From: Chloroflexota bacterium
GTDB taxonomy: Bacteria > Chloroflexota > UBA6077 > FW602-bin22
Reading direction: 5' to 3'
NCBI GenBank assembly: GCA_004297775.1
Contig: SCUE01000022.1
Location: 26,349-90,348 of the forward strand
Length of the DNA: 64,000 bases
The notes beneath the pieces are model-generated. The model was not told the DNA's origin and ran no database searches. It saw nothing but the letters and a program-made list of their open reading frames with translations. Numbering within the stretch: position 1 is the stretch's first letter; every line of letters starts with the position of its first letter. Made by a program: the position numbers and the translations under genes. Positions 63,880 to 64,000 of this stretch are shown here, piece by piece.

Positions 63880-64000
63880 ATGGCCAAGAAGAAGTTCGAG
63901 CGTAACAAGCCGCACGTCAACGTCGGCACGATCGGTCACATCGACCACGGCAAGACGACCCTGACCGCCGCGATCACCAAGGTGCTCGCCCTCCGGGGTG
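63880..64000 (+). CDS. tuf: elongation factor Tu, N-terminal part (cut by window edge)
   Basis: First 40 codons: [38 protein letters not shown], the EF-Tu G1 P-loop (GHIDHGKTT). GTAGGAGA upstream is a good ribosome site. It delivers aminoacyl-tRNA to the ribosome. The rest lies beyond the window. Confidence 0.97.
   Translation, partial: MAKKKFERNKPHVNVGTIGHIDHGKTTLTAAITKVLALRG

Overview
This window is a high-GC bacterial chromosome segment. Most of it is conserved housekeeping sequence, with one small accessory island at about 3.67-10.09 kb. The gene content suggests a member of the Chloroflexota: a long-form rpsL, a DUF5679 mini zinc protein, an Os1348/NHLP-type small protein, tandem multi-domain GT-C glycosyltransferases, a DUF5667 regulator beside an ECF sigma factor, and RpoC with a large coiled-coil insertion. 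This placement is inference from gene content; no phylogeny was run.

Layout. 1-3.6 kb holds small metabolic or accessory genes: a partial Gfo/Idh/MocA oxidoreductase, a cupin, a SAM methyltransferase interrupted by two adjacent in-frame UGA codons, a GNAT acetyltransferase and a YdeI-family protein. 3.67-10.09 kb looks like a decayed integrative element. It abuts the 3' end of tRNA-Asn(GUU), and a degenerate copy of the tRNA 3' end lies at the far side. It carries a truncated tyrosine recombinase, a frameshifted ParB/KorB-like HTH gene, remnants of HEPN and HigB/RelE-type toxin genes, and one large intact gene for a SIR2-CHAT-STAND-TPR protein. That protein is a probable anti-phage or conflict effector with two candidate enzymatic effector domains on one NTPase sensor. 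The HEPN gene is split into two halves around this cargo, and the halves share a perfect 53-bp direct repeat.

10.3-21.5 kb: ECF sigma factor and DUF5667 partner, tRNA-Pro(GGG), ribokinase, dnaX-ebfC, RNase PH with a seven-TM protein, and a Gld-like ABC cluster with a DUF4340 protein. 21.5-33.5 kb: five tandem, mostly overlapping genes for very large GT-C-type membrane proteins that share a C-terminal extracytoplasmic module. 33.5-51 kb: geranylgeranyl-reductase-like flavoprotein, MBL-fold protein, pyrG, tsaE-tsaB-rimI, polA-ogg-mutM, M16 protease, DUF5679, a J-domain membrane protein coupled to an Os1348-like small protein, tRNA-Gly(CCC), metG-tatD-polyprenyl synthase-murE. 51.2-64 kb: rpoB-rpoC, two methyltransferases, and the str operon (rpsL-rpsG-fusA-tuf, the last cut by the window edge) behind a near-consensus promoter and a structured leader.

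A window-wide compositional signal is the hexamer CGATCG. By manual count it occurs about 4-5 times per kb in rpoC and the fourth GT-C gene but only about once per kb in the SIR2-CHAT gene, which supports a foreign origin for the island.
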